From Chlorobiaceae bacterium (GTDB lineage: Bacteria; Bacteroidota; Chlorobiia; Chlorobiales; Chlorobiaceae): a stretch of DNA of 56,103 nucleotides. The notes below the pieces were generated by a model, which worked only from the letters and a program-made list of their open reading frames with translations, did not search any database and had not been told where the DNA came from. Numbering within the stretch: position 1 is the stretch's first letter; the number at the start of each line of letters is the position of its first letter. Positions 16,557-26,609 of the stretch are shown here, piece by piece. Where the stretch lies: positions 1-56,103 of the forward strand of contig JAAXWP010000005.1 of NCBI GenBank assembly GCA_013334925.1. The letters run 5' to 3'. Made by a program: the position numbers and the translations under genes.

Positions 16557-16600
16557 GTAAAAAAAATGTTGTCCTCCGTCTCCAGTTACAGAGGACAACA
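16557..16600 (-). terminator. terminator of the nif operon
   Basis: TGTTGTCCTC (16567-16576) and GAGGACAACA (16591-16600) form a perfect 10-bp stem; read leftward it is followed by eight T. It lies 17 bases after the ferredoxin stop codon and closes the nifH-to-ferredoxin unit. Confidence 0.9.
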
Positions 16601-16616
16601 CGAGCGAAGGGGCGGG

Positions 16617-16925
16617 TCAGTTGATCAGGTGATCTTCACAGGCCTCACCCTCTTCGAGGGCATCCAGAATTTCGTCGATCTTGTCTTCGCTGTCGATCTC
16701 GCCATACCAGAAGTTCTCGGGATAGACGACGACGACCGGTCCTTTCTCGCAGAGGTTCAGGCAGGCGGTTGCCGAGACGGCGACGTCGGACATGCCACGA
16801 TCGGAAAGCTCGCTTTCCAGGTAGGGGATGAGGCCCAGAGCCTCTTTCTTGTGGCAGATGCCCTGGGGTGCGCCCTGAGCCCTGAAGCTCGCGCAGACGA
16901 AGATGTGGTGTTTCGGTTTGTCCAT
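16617..16925 (-). CDS. thioredoxin-like [2Fe-2S] ferredoxin in the nif operon
   Basis: 102 residues. Has the four cysteines of the Shethna-type/clostridial 2Fe-2S ferredoxin fold: C11 (IFVCASFRAQG), C24 (GICHKK), and CLNLC followed by EKGPVVVVYPENFWYG. Such ferredoxins often follow nifB and may donate electrons to nitrogenase or to NifB-linked cofactor steps. Last gene of the nif operon, separated from nifB by the second ATGGAC repeat hairpin. Confidence 0.88.
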   Translation of the reverse strand: MDKPKHHIFVCASFRAQGAPQGICHKKEALGLIPYLESELSDRGMSDVAVSATACLNLCEKGPVVVVYPENFWYGEIDSEDKIDEILDALEEGEACEDHLIN

Positions 16926-16980
16926 GATGGTTGGTTCGTGATTAGTTGTTAGCTGAACTTATATAAGGTTGTGCCGTTGC

Positions 16981-17160
16981 CTGTCGGACATGGACCTGAT
17001 GGACATTATGGACTGAGTGGACGATATAAGAGAAAACAAACAGGACGTGGCTTCCTGGGGAATCCTGCAAAGTACCTCCTGCATTACCGGTTGTTTTTCT
17101 CTGACATTGTCCATGACGTCCATCGCTTTAATTCGTCCATTGTGTCCACAACGTCCATTT
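16981..17160. repeat. ATGGAC 9-nt repeat hairpin, copy 2
   Basis: Units start at 16990, 16999, 17008 and 17017 (the last GTGGAC), 9 bases apart; the inverted arm has GTCCAT-type units at 17109, 17118, 17135, 17144 and 17153. It lies between nifB and the ferredoxin gene, so it should be part of the nif transcript. Confidence 0.85.
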
Positions 17161-17173
17161 CCTCTTTTGATTC

Positions 17174-18448
17174 TCAGTCGCATCCGTTGCCGGTACCTCC
17201 ACACCCCGACTTGCAGGCATGAATCTGGCTGCTCTTCATCAGGTGTTTCAGGTTCTGCCCGGTAAAGACACCATAAACAGCCTCTTCGATCACACCTTCG
17301 AGCGACATGACGTCGATTCCCTTGGCATTCAGCACCGATTTCGGCGAGTCGCCTGCACTGTTGACCAGGACGGCCCTGCAGTCGGCCAGGCGATCGGCCA
17401 GTGCTTCCCAGCGGTTTTTGCCGCCGCCGGGGGGCGGTGCAGGACGGGAGTCGATGAGGGCGCAGCTCCTGCTCGCTTCATCGAGTGCGTAGACCAGGAA
17501 CCGGTCAGCTTCACCGAGATGCTGGTTGATGAGCACCCCTTCGAGGCTGGCCACGGCGATATAGGGGCGGTGCTCCTCGGGATTTTTCGGCAGTCGGGCG
17601 GCTTCGTCCAGTTTTTCCATGATCTCCTGGCTGTTGACTTCACCGATGATGCCGACCGCGTCTGCACGGCAGCGGGCGCAGTGCTTCATCTGGGGCAGCA
17701 TTTTACCGGCCTCTTCCTGGATCTCTTTCACCATGACAGGATCGGGTTCGGGGATGTTCTCGAACACCGTTTCGGTGGTGTTGTAGTAGGGCAGGCAGTT
17801 CAGGATGTCAGCGCCCATGGATGCAACCTGACGGGCAACTTCGACCACGTGTGTGTCGTTGATGCCCGGGATGATGATCGAATTGACCTTGGCCGTCACG
17901 CCAAATCTTTTCAGTTTCTGCAGCGCGGCAAGCTGGTTTTCGAGCAGCAGCTCGGCGGCCTGCAGGTCACGGTACATACGTTTCTGGTAGCGGACCCAGG
18001 CGTAGATCTCGGCACCGATCTTCGGATCGATGGCATTGATCGTGAGCGTTACGTGGCTCACCTGCAGTTCGGCGAGCTCTTCGATATAGGGCAGCACGTC
18101 GAGGCCGTTGGTGGCGACGCAGAGCAGCATCTCGGGATACGTCTCCCTGACCAGGCGAAGCGTTTCCATGGTCTCCTCCGGATTCGCGAATGGGTCGCCA
18201 GGTCCGGCGATACCCACCACAGAAATGTTCGGGGAGAGCTTCAGGGCACCGTCGAGATAGTGGAGCGCCTGCTTCGGGGAGAGCACCTTGCTGGTGACCC
18301 CGGGGCGGTTCTCGTTCATGCAGTCGAACTTCCGGTTGCAGTAGTTGCACTGGATGTTGCACTTGGGTGCGACCGGGAGGTGGATACGTCCGAATTTGTG
18401 CCGGGACGAATCGTTGAAGCAGGGGTGGTTCTGGATATTGAGTGTCAT
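17174..18448 (-). CDS. nifB: FeMo cofactor biosynthesis radical SAM protein NifB with NifX-like tail
   Basis: 424 residues. Start at 18448 because GAGG lies 8 bases upstream; the longer frame starting at 18529 lacks support. N-terminal HPCF motif, radical-SAM cysteines C30, C34, C37 in PKCNIQCNYCNRKFDC, GIAGPGDPFANPEETM, and CARCRADAVG. A NifX/NafY-like domain (about 285-405) follows, with HLGEADRF, and a Cys-rich end (CKSGCGGTGNGCD). It makes NifB-co, the 8Fe-9S-C precursor of FeMo-co. Next gene after nifN. Confidence 0.96.
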   Translation of the reverse strand: MTLNIQNHPCFNDSSRHKFGRIHLPVAPKCNIQCNYCNRKFDCMNENRPGVTSKVLSPKQALHYLDGALKLSPNISVVGIAGPGDPFANPEETMETLRLVRETYPEMLLCVATNGLDVLPYIEELAELQVSHVTLTINAIDPKIGAEIYAWVRYQKRMYRDLQAAELLLENQLAALQKLKRFGVTAKVNSIIIPGINDTHVVEVARQVASMGADILNCLPYYNTTETVFENIPEPDPVMVKEIQEEAGKMLPQMKHCARCRADAVGIIGEVNSQEIMEKLDEAARLPKNPEEHRPYIAVASLEGVLINQHLGEADRFLVYALDEASRSCALIDSRPAPPPGGGKNRWEALADRLADCRAVLVNSAGDSPKSVLNAKGIDVMSLEGVIEEAVYGVFTGQNLKHLMKSSQIHACKSGCGGTGNGCD

Positions 18449-18538
18449 GGTAGTGCCCTCGTTATGCCCGTTTTCTTTTACCAGGTACCTATTGAAATCA
18501 TCTGGAGCGAATTGCGTAACAGATTTCAACAGGTAGCG

Positions 18539-19912
18539 TTACATATAGGTGTAGCCGATCGGTGACGATTTCTGGCGTTCTTCGATGACCGTATTCACGA
18601 TGCGGTCGAAGAGCTCCTGGGTGCCACGGTACCCAAGGTGATGCACTCGCTGACCACCGAACCGGTCGTGAATCGGGAAGCCGATTCTGAGCAGCGGCAG
18701 ATCATGCTTTTTCGACATCGTGAATCCTTTGCTGTTGCCGATCAGCAGGTCCGGCTTCAGTTCGTCGGCCTCGTGCTCGATATCCACGAAATCGACACCT
18801 TCGCGCACCTTGATGCCGAGATCGTCCAGGTCCGGGACAAGCTCAAGGAGGCGCTGCTTCATGAGGCCGCTCTTGCCGCCTGATGCGCAGAGTACCGGGA
18901 CGACGCCGATCTCGTGCAGGAACGCGGCCATCGAGATGACCAGATCCTCCTCACCATACAGGATCGCCCTTCTGCCGAAGATGTATTTGTGTCCATCGGC
19001 GTAGGCATCGACAAGGCGCCGGCGTTCGTCTTCGTAGATCTCTGGCATCGGCTTTTCGGTCAGCTGTTCGAGCGCGGCGAAGAAGCGGTCGCTTGCCTTG
19101 ATGCCGATCGGCAGTGGCAGGTGGTGGCGCGGTACGCCGAACCGCTCCTCCAGATAACCGGCGGCCGATTTGTTCGCTTCGAGCGTCGAACCGAACTCGA
19201 TGCTTGCCGCAGCGCTGCCCGTGCTGGCGATTGCCCTCGTCGGGGTTCCGCCCGGCGGGATCCGGTGGTACTCGGCCCAGGGACCTCCATCGAGCGTCTG
19301 CGAGTAGTCCGGCAGGAGCACGAACGGCATGCCGAAAGCGGTCAGGATCTCTTTCAGGTAACGGATGTCAGCCGGCGAGATCATGCCCGGGAAGATATTG
19401 ATCAGGTTCTTTTTCGGTCCCTCTTCGGCAAGCGTTTTCACGGCGGATCGCACGGCGGCGTGGAAGCCGTCGATGTGGGTGCCGCTGTAGCTCGGCGTCG
19501 AGGCGAAGATCATCACCGGCAGCGCTCCCTCGTCGGCCATGATCGACGCATACTCCTTCAGGATCATCGGGACGTCGTCGCCGATGGTCTCGGACAGGCA
19601 GGTCGTGGCGATTCCGATCACCTCGGGCTTGTACTGCTGCGACACGTTCTTCAGGCCCAGTTTCAGATTGTGGCTGCCGCCGAAGACCGCAGTCTCTTCG
19701 TTGAAGTTCGAGGAGGCGATATCGATCGGCTCCTTGTAGTGGCTGATCAGGTAGCGCCGGATATAGGTGGCGCATCCCTGTGAACCGTGCAGGAACGGTA
19801 CGCACTTTTCGATTCCCCTGAATGCCAGGCAGGCTCCCAGTGGGTTGCAGAGCTTGCATGCGTTCTGCGTCGCTGTCTTGGCCGTCATGGCCGTTGGTGC
19901 CTGTGTTGTCAT
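18539..19912 (-). CDS. nifN: nitrogenase cofactor scaffold subunit NifN
   Basis: 457 residues. The start ATG at 19912 overlaps the nifE stop as ATGA and is preceded by AGGAGG at 6 bases. NifN/NifK family: CKLCNPLGACLAFRGIEKCVPFLHGSQGCATY, TTCLSETIGDD, GGKSGLMKQRLLEL. NifEN is the scaffold on which NifB-co becomes FeMo-co. Translationally coupled to nifE. Confidence 0.96.
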   Translation of the reverse strand: MTTQAPTAMTAKTATQNACKLCNPLGACLAFRGIEKCVPFLHGSQGCATYIRRYLISHYKEPIDIASSNFNEETAVFGGSHNLKLGLKNVSQQYKPEVIGIATTCLSETIGDDVPMILKEYASIMADEGALPVMIFASTPSYSGTHIDGFHAAVRSAVKTLAEEGPKKNLINIFPGMISPADIRYLKEILTAFGMPFVLLPDYSQTLDGGPWAEYHRIPPGGTPTRAIASTGSAAASIEFGSTLEANKSAAGYLEERFGVPRHHLPLPIGIKASDRFFAALEQLTEKPMPEIYEDERRRLVDAYADGHKYIFGRRAILYGEEDLVISMAAFLHEIGVVPVLCASGGKSGLMKQRLLELVPDLDDLGIKVREGVDFVDIEHEADELKPDLLIGNSKGFTMSKKHDLPLLRIGFPIHDRFGGQRVHHLGYRGTQELFDRIVNTVIEERQKSSPIGYTYM

Positions 19913-21276
19913 TTGAGACCTCCTTTTCTCGGAGCGAACTGCCATACGGGGCTCATCACCGATTCATAAACCTCTTTTGCGAAATAGTACATGCCGATGA
20001 ATCCGGCGAGCGGGATCTTCCGCTCATGGTTGTGGTCGCAGAATCCGACTCCCAGCTTGAAGGCGATCGGACGCTCCTTGACACCGCCGATGAGCAGGTC
20101 GGCCTCCTTTTCGAGCACGAACTTGGAGAGCTCCACCGGGTTCGAGTCGTCGACGATCACCGTGCCTTCGTCGCACATCTCCTTGAGCCGGCGATAGTCG
20201 TCCTGGTTGCCGGTCTGGGATCCTGCAAGCACCACCGACATACCGATCGTGCGCAGGGCCTTGATGAGCGAGAAGGTCTTGAATGCGCCGCCAACGTAGA
20301 TAGCGGCTTTCTTCCCGGTCAGGGCTGCCTTGAACTTCTGCATCTCCGGATAGTATTTCCGGATTTCGTCCCGTACGATCTCCTTTGCCTTCTCCATGAT
20401 CTCGGGCCGGTCGGGGAAGAGCTGCGCCACATCGTAGAGTGACTTGGACATATCCTCGAAACCGAAGTAGGAGACGCGGATGAACGGGATGCCGTACTTC
20501 GCTTCCATATCCTTGGCGAGCGTGGTCATCGAGCCGGAGCACTGCACCACGTTCAGCGAAGCGCCGTGAGAGCGCCGGATGTCGTCGATCCTGCCGTCGC
20601 CGGTCATGGTGGCGACGACCTGGATGCCCATCTTTTCATAATATTCCCGGATGATCCAGGCTTCCCCAGCGAGGTTGAATTCGCCGAGGATGTTGATGCT
20701 GTATTTGCTGATCCCCTCGGTAGAACCGGTACCGATCAGTTTCATGAGGGCGTTGCAGGCGGCCTTGTAGCCATCCTTCTTGGTGCCCTTGAATCCTTCG
20801 GAATGCACCGGCATGACCGGGATTCCTTTCTCTTTTGCAACTTTCTTGCAGACGGCGTCGATATCGTCGCCGATCAGGCCGATGATGCAGGTCGAATAGA
20901 TGAACGCGGCATTCGGCTGGTACTGGTCGATCAGTTCGACAAGCGAGCGGTAGAGTTTCTTCTCTCCGCCGTAGATCACGTCCATCTCCTGCAGATCGGT
21001 GGAAAAACTGAGCCGGTGCAGCTCGGGGCCCGACGAGACGGCGCCTCGGATGTCCCAGGTGTAGGCTGCGCAGCCGATGGGGCCGTGGACGATGTGAATG
21101 GCGTCGGCTACAGGGTAGAGGACCACACGGGAACCGCAGAAGACACAGGCGCGCTGGCTGACCGAACCCGAAAGGCTCGTCTTGTCGCAGGCGATGTCGA
21201 CCTCCGGTCCACCCTGCTTCTTCTCGTACACCTGATGTTCCCTGCCTTCGAGGAGGGTTATTTTTTGAGTGTCCAT
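19909..21276 (-). CDS. nifE: nitrogenase cofactor scaffold subunit NifE
   Basis: 455 residues, NifD-like. Cysteines in QRACVFCGSRVVLYP, GPIGCAAYTWD and YSTCIIGLIGDD; NVVQCSGSM in place of the FeMo-co cysteine loop of NifD; end SPVWQFAPRKGG. Partner of NifN. Separated from nifK by a 69-base gap carrying a small GC hairpin (around 21298-21322). Confidence 0.95.
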   Translation of the reverse strand: MDTQKITLLEGREHQVYEKKQGGPEVDIACDKTSLSGSVSQRACVFCGSRVVLYPVADAIHIVHGPIGCAAYTWDIRGAVSSGPELHRLSFSTDLQEMDVIYGGEKKLYRSLVELIDQYQPNAAFIYSTCIIGLIGDDIDAVCKKVAKEKGIPVMPVHSEGFKGTKKDGYKAACNALMKLIGTGSTEGISKYSINILGEFNLAGEAWIIREYYEKMGIQVVATMTGDGRIDDIRRSHGASLNVVQCSGSMTTLAKDMEAKYGIPFIRVSYFGFEDMSKSLYDVAQLFPDRPEIMEKAKEIVRDEIRKYYPEMQKFKAALTGKKAAIYVGGAFKTFSLIKALRTIGMSVVLAGSQTGNQDDYRRLKEMCDEGTVIVDDSNPVELSKFVLEKEADLLIGGVKERPIAFKLGVGFCDHNHERKIPLAGFIGMYYFAKEVYESVMSPVWQFAPRKGGLK

Positions 21277-21345
21277 AGTCGCCGACTGTTTGGGGAACCC
21301 CCGGCTTTCGCCGGAGGCTTACCCTGTTTACAAATGCTGCACTGA

Positions 21346-22725
21346 TTACATCACGAGTTCGAACTTCTCTTCGAGCGCATCGCGGTCCTGACGGTCCTGC
21401 AGCACGCCGAGGATCTTTTCGAGAATCCTCAGGCCGCCCTTGTAGCCGACGCTCGCAAAGTAGCTGTGGCCGATGCGGTCCAGGATCGGGAAGCCGAACC
21501 TGACAAACGGGATGTCTTCGTCACGGGCGATATACTTGCCGTAGGTGTTGCCGATGAGCAGGTCGACCGGCTCGTTCTTGATCCACTGGTGGAGCAGGAA
21601 CATGTCGGCGCCCATGCCGAGCTTGAAGTTCGCGTACGGTGCCCTCTCGAGAATCTCCTTCATGCGCTTGTCGAAACGAAGGCCAGGGGTGCCGCTGACG
21701 ATGTGCATCGGCTTCATGCCCAGGTCGAGCAGGAACTCGACGAGCGGAATGAGCTGGTCAGGGTCGCCGAACAGGGCGACTTTTTTGCCGTGGAAGTACT
21801 GCTCCATGTCGGCCATCACGTCGACGAGGCGGCCGCGATCAGCGGTGATCTCGGCTGGGACCGATACGCCGGCAGCCTTGCTGAGGGCCATGATGAAGCG
21901 GTCGGTTGCAGAGAGGCCGATCGGGATCTCGACCGTTTCGAACGGCACCTTGCATTTTTTCTCCAGGGCGATGGCGGCCGGTTCGGCGCTCATGCAACCG
22001 AGTGCAACCGTGGCCTTGCTGTCACCCGTGCTCCTGAGCGCATCGATGGTGACGCCGCCTTTCGGATAGAACTCGTGCTTGCCGGTCTGCGGTGCGTCGA
22101 GAACGTCTGAGGTATCCGGGAAGAGTACGATCTTTGCACCCATCACCTTGGCGATGTCCTTGATTTCGCGCATGTCGGATGGTTCCATCCAGCCGGCGAC
22201 GATGTTGACCTGGTCCTTCTTTTCACCGGTCGATACGGCGAACTGCTCAGCCATGCCGGTCACCATGTTGGCGTAGCCGGTGACATGCGAGCCGACGAAG
22301 CTCGGGGTGCTGGCGTAGATCACATACTTGCCTTCCGGAATCTTGCCGTCGTCGCTGGCTTTTTTGGTGATCTGCTGCAAGTCGTCGCCGATGGTTTCGG
22401 ACAGGCAGGTCGAGTGTACCGCGATGACCTCGGGATCGTAGACCGAGAAGATGGTCTCGACCGACTGGAGAAGGTTGGCCTGGCCGCCGAACACCGAAGC
22501 ACCTTCAGTGAACGAGCTGGTTGCTGCCATGACCGGCTCCTTGTAGTGCCTGGTCAGGGTGCTGCGGTGGTAGGAGCAGCATCCCTGTGAGCCATGGCTG
22601 TGGGGCAGGCAGCCGTGGATGCCGAGTGCCGCGTACATGGCACCGATCGGCTGGCAGGTCTTGGCCGGGTTGATCGTCAGCCCCTCCCGCTCCATGACCT
22701 CTTTTGGTGTGTGACGTAATAACAT
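21346..22725 (-). CDS. nifK: nitrogenase MoFe protein beta chain
   Basis: 459 residues, the short form seen in green sulfur bacteria and anaerobes (proteobacterial NifK is about 60 residues longer at the N terminus). P-cluster cysteines in KTCQPIGAMYA, GSQGCCSYHRS and STCLSETIGDD. AAGGAG lies 8 bases before the ATG. Forms the alpha2-beta2 MoFe protein with NifD. A stable 11-bp hairpin lies in the nifD-nifK gap. Confidence 0.97.
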   Translation of the reverse strand: MLLRHTPKEVMEREGLTINPAKTCQPIGAMYAALGIHGCLPHSHGSQGCCSYHRSTLTRHYKEPVMAATSSFTEGASVFGGQANLLQSVETIFSVYDPEVIAVHSTCLSETIGDDLQQITKKASDDGKIPEGKYVIYASTPSFVGSHVTGYANMVTGMAEQFAVSTGEKKDQVNIVAGWMEPSDMREIKDIAKVMGAKIVLFPDTSDVLDAPQTGKHEFYPKGGVTIDALRSTGDSKATVALGCMSAEPAAIALEKKCKVPFETVEIPIGLSATDRFIMALSKAAGVSVPAEITADRGRLVDVMADMEQYFHGKKVALFGDPDQLIPLVEFLLDLGMKPMHIVSGTPGLRFDKRMKEILERAPYANFKLGMGADMFLLHQWIKNEPVDLLIGNTYGKYIARDEDIPFVRFGFPILDRIGHSYFASVGYKGGLRILEKILGVLQDRQDRDALEEKFELVM

Positions 22726-22741
22726 CGATAATCTCCTTGTT

Positions 22742-22767
22742 GCATCTCCGGCAGGAGCCGGAGATGC
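22742..22767 (-). promoter_or_regulatory. nifD-nifK intercistronic hairpin
   Basis: GCATCTCCGGC (22742-22752), 4-base loop, GCCGGAGATGC (22757-22767): a perfect 11-bp stem between nifD stop and nifK start. It has no T-run on the coding strand, so it more likely stabilises or directs processing of the mRNA than terminates it. Confidence 0.75.
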
Positions 22768-22791
22768 TTGTAATTTTTTTTGATTCAGTCT

Positions 22792-24420
22792 TTATGCGAC
22801 GTAGGTGGCTTCCAGAGATCCGGCGCCTTCCTTTTCCCACGGAGCCTTGATCAGCTTCCAGACCGGGTTGTTGACCATACGGTCGATATCCTTGTAGAAG
22901 TTGACAGCGCCTTCGAAGCCGGTGTAAGGACCGCCGTAGTCGTAGCTGTGAAGCTGCTTGAGCGGCACACCCATCTTCTGGACCACATACTTCTCCTTGA
23001 TGCCGGCGCAGAAGATGTCGGGCTTGTAGAGCTCGATGAGCTTTTCAGACTCGTAGTGGCTGACGTCGTCGACGACCAGCGACTTCTTGACCATCTGCTT
23101 CATCATGCCCTCGTAGCCGTTGATCTCAAGGCCTTTGGCTTTCAGCTCTTCCAGTTCGGCTTCGCTCTTCCTCGGGTTGTAGAGTTCCGGATCGGCCGAG
23201 ACCTTCAGCTCTTCGATGTTCTTGCTGTCGGCGTCGATCTTGATGTTCGGGAGCACCTCGCGGCCTTCGTAGTCGTCGCGGTGGGCGAATTCGTAACCTG
23301 CAGCCAGGGTGGTCATGCCCAGCTCGCTGAACAGATCCTGGTAGTGGTGGGCGCGGGAGCCGCCGACGAACAGCATGGCGGTCTTGCCTTCGGTCCTCGG
23401 GCGGATCTCGTCGATGATGGCCTTCACTTTAGGCATCTCCTCGGCGATCACCTCTTCGACGCGAGCCTTGAGCTCGGCGTCACCGAAGTATTCGGCGATC
23501 TTGCGGAGCGACTTGGCTGACGATTCGGCGCCGACGAAGTTGACCTTCATCCATGGAATACCATACTTGGTTTCCATCATGTCGCCCATGTAGTTGATCG
23601 AACGGTGGCACAGAATCACGTTGAGGTCAGCCGTGTGGGCGTTCTCGATCGCACCGACTGTCGAGTTGCCGCTGAATGAGGCAACCAGGGTGATGCCGCA
23701 CTTCTCGAACAGACGCTCAATTTCGAAAGCGTCACCGCCGATGTTGTACTCACCGAGCAGGTTCAGCTTGAACTTGCCGGGCTTGACTTCGTTGTTGTTG
23801 CCGACCATGTGCTTGAACACGCCGTTGTTGGCGATGTGGTGACCTGCCGACTGGCTGACGCCGCGGTAGCCTTCGCAGCTGAATCCGAACACGTTGCAGT
23901 CGCCGAGCTTCTCCTTCATTTCACGGGCAGCGGCATGGACGTCGTCACCGATGAGGCCGACCGGGCAGGTCGAGAAGATCGCGATGGCTTTCGGGTGGAA
24001 GAGGTCGTAAGCTTCCTGGATGGCCTGCTTCAGTTTCTTCTCGCCGCCGAACACCACATGCTCTTCCTGCATGTCGGTCGAGAAGCAGTAGGTGATATAG
24101 TTTTCATCGGTCGGGTTTTCCGGCCTGGTCTGGTTACGCCTGGTCAGCCAGCTGTAAAAGCTGCAGCCGATCGGGCCGTGCGTGATGTTCACGATATCGC
24201 GGGTCGGTCCGAGAACCACACCCTTGCAACCGGCATAGGAGCAGCCGCGCTGTGTGATGATACCCGGTACGGTACGAACGTTCGCCTGCACCTCGGGGAT
24301 CGTCTCCGGATCGTTGATCACGATCGACTTGCTGCGCTTCTTTGCAACCTTCGCCGGATATTTGTTGATCAGCTCCTCCTTGATGACGGAAGGATCTGGT
24401 AAATTGATTTTCGCCTGCAT
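22792..24420 (-). CDS. nifD: nitrogenase MoFe protein alpha chain
   Basis: 542 residues. P-cluster cysteines in QRGCSYAGCKG, GPIGCSFYSW and CPVGLIGDD; FeMo-co cysteine in VILCHRSINYM; cofactor histidine in KQLHSYDYGGPY. A region of about 50 extra residues (near 380-450, with DADSKNIEELKVSADPELY) matches the insertion known in clostridial-type NifD. Reduces N2 in complex with NifK and NifH. Confidence 0.98.
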   Translation of the reverse strand: MQAKINLPDPSVIKEELINKYPAKVAKKRSKSIVINDPETIPEVQANVRTVPGIITQRGCSYAGCKGVVLGPTRDIVNITHGPIGCSFYSWLTRRNQTRPENPTDENYITYCFSTDMQEEHVVFGGEKKLKQAIQEAYDLFHPKAIAIFSTCPVGLIGDDVHAAAREMKEKLGDCNVFGFSCEGYRGVSQSAGHHIANNGVFKHMVGNNNEVKPGKFKLNLLGEYNIGGDAFEIERLFEKCGITLVASFSGNSTVGAIENAHTADLNVILCHRSINYMGDMMETKYGIPWMKVNFVGAESSAKSLRKIAEYFGDAELKARVEEVIAEEMPKVKAIIDEIRPRTEGKTAMLFVGGSRAHHYQDLFSELGMTTLAAGYEFAHRDDYEGREVLPNIKIDADSKNIEELKVSADPELYNPRKSEAELEELKAKGLEINGYEGMMKQMVKKSLVVDDVSHYESEKLIELYKPDIFCAGIKEKYVVQKMGVPLKQLHSYDYGGPYTGFEGAVNFYKDIDRMVNNPVWKLIKAPWEKEGAGSLEATYVA

Positions 24421-24459
24421 GGTAACGTTTCTCCGTTTACACCTTGATTATTGTTCTCC

Positions 24460-24837
24460 TCAGTTCAGTGCCTCGTCACCTTCCTCACCGGTCCTGACCC
24501 TGATGGTATCGAGGATCGGCGTCACGAAGATCTTGCCGTCGCCGGGTTTGCCGGTCTGGTTGGTTTTGATGATCGTATCGATCGCCAACTGGCAGAGTTC
24601 GTCGGGAACGACGACGGTGAGGATCCTCTTGGCCACGAGCCTCGGAGCGTTACCCAGCTGGGCGATCGCTTCCGGGTGGCCGGCTTCCGCACCCTGGAGA
24701 ATGTCGAAGTGAACCTGGCCTTTGCCGCGTCCCATGACTCTGCCCGTTGCCGTGAAGGCCGGGATGCCAGCGTCGATGAGCGCCTTTTTGGTTTCGTTCA
24801 CCTTGTTGATCCGGATGACTGAAATGATCTCTTTCAT
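24460..24837 (-). CDS. nifI2: nitrogen regulatory PII-like protein NifI2
   Basis: 125 residues of the GlnB family. Has the NifI2 features TATGRVMGRGKG and GDGKIFVTPILDTIRVRTGE, with a longer T-loop region (VHFDILQGAEAGHPEA). Lying between nifH and nifD, NifI1/NifI2 bind dinitrogenase and block NifH docking when ammonium is ample, relieved by 2-oxoglutarate. Its ATG overlaps the nifI1 stop by one base (TGATG on the coding strand). Confidence 0.95.
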   Translation of the reverse strand: MKEIISVIRINKVNETKKALIDAGIPAFTATGRVMGRGKGQVHFDILQGAEAGHPEAIAQLGNAPRLVAKRILTVVVPDELCQLAIDTIIKTNQTGKPGDGKIFVTPILDTIRVRTGEEGDEALN

Positions 24838-25187
24838 CAGGCCTCCTTTGCTGCCAGCAGCGATTCGCTTTCCTTGGTTCCGGAGCTGATGGTGTAGACC
24901 TCTTCGACAGCCGAGACGAAGATCTTACCGTCACCGAACTTGCCTTCGCCGGTCTTTGCATTGTCGAGGATAGCCCTGATTACGAAATCCTTGTCGGCAT
25001 CGGGAACCACGACGAAGAGCATCTCTTTCGGGAGTTCGTCATAGACCACATCGCCCACGCGCAGGCCTCGCTGCTTACCGCGACCGACAACCGAAATCTT
25101 GGTGACGGCGGGATAACCTGCATCGAGCAGACCCTGCATGACTTCGTGGACTTTCTCAGGCCTGACGATTGTTCTGATCATTAACAT
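24837..25187 (-). CDS. nifI1: nitrogen regulatory PII-like protein NifI1
   Basis: 116 residues, GlnB family: MIRTIVRPEKVHEVMQGL, ISVVGRGKQRGLRVGD, and GKFGDGKIFVSAVEEVYTI. It lacks the classical PII uridylylation tyrosine context. Partner of NifI2 in post-translational nitrogenase switch-off. 30 bases after nifH. Confidence 0.95.
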   Translation of the reverse strand: MLMIRTIVRPEKVHEVMQGLLDAGYPAVTKISVVGRGKQRGLRVGDVVYDELPKEMLFVVVPDADKDFVIRAILDNAKTGEGKFGDGKIFVSAVEEVYTISSGTKESESLLAAKEA

Positions 25188-25217
25188 GTGCGTGTTCTCC
25201 TTTATTACTGTTCTTGT

Positions 25218-26054
<837 letters not shown>

Positions 26055-26128
26055 TTAGGTTTACTGATTGTTTGCTTGAAAATATTCAGGAGGAATATGT
26101 TTATAACCTGAATAATTAAGGATTATAG

Positions 26129-26144
26129 TGCAACAGCTGTGCCA
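26129..26144 (-). promoter_or_regulatory. sigma-54 promoter of the nif operon
   Basis: On the reverse strand TGGCACAGCTGTTGCA, an exact match to the -24/-12 consensus TGGCAC-N5-TTGCA. Transcription should start near 26118, giving a leader of about 76 bases before nifH. A second TGGCAC (26150-26155) lies 11 bases upstream, overlapping in a tandem-like way with a -12-like TGGCA. Confidence 0.92.
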
Positions 26145-26609
26145 GAGTAGTGCCAACAGTTTCATTTATTTCGGATTATTTTTGGCGAAATGACATAAGT
26201 TACTGTGAGAAAACAAGTTATGGTTTTGTGTCAGGAGCGTGCCGAACTCGCTGAGCGGTGTTTGTCAGGAGCTGTTTCCGTAATTCCTGTCGGAAAATTT
26301 CTACCAGGTGGTAGGAATGATGTGGTTTCTACATTTTTGTAGACGGATCGGGAAGCCGGTATGCCTCGCTTTTTGCAGATGAGTCGGGTGCGAGTGACTT
26401 GAACCCGGAATTTGAGGGTGTATTGGGGATTGTGTATCGGAAAATGCGGGCTCCGATGTTGCGGAAAGGATGAGAAGTTACAATTTCGTATGAAATGAGT
26501 TATTCCGCCTCATACTGATGCGGAACGGGGAGGTGATGAGGTGTGTTATGTCGTTGAACACAAGGTCTCGGTCAGTCATCATTCGTGAAGCAAAGCGAAA
26601 GGAACGGTT
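26145..26609. other. nifH upstream control region
   Basis: About 465 non-coding bases between nifH and the aldo/keto reductase. The NifA enhancer form TGT-N10-ACA was looked for and not found. Instead there are two CTAC-N6-GTAG palindromes (26301-26314 and 26329-26342, both preceded by TTT, centres 28 bases apart) and TTTCCG-N10-CGGAAA at 26275-26296. TTCCGC/GCGGAA (26503-26525) is a weak hairpin near the reductase. The AAAGGAAC before 26610 serves as its ribosome binding site. Confidence 0.55.

Noticed and set aside
17219-18565. Long open frame opposite nifB, and similar long frames opposite other genes (for example 727-1677, 15571-16242, 20566-21345, 36573-37541)
   Set aside because: They are antisense shadows of strongly supported genes in GC-rich DNA, with no family motifs or start signals.
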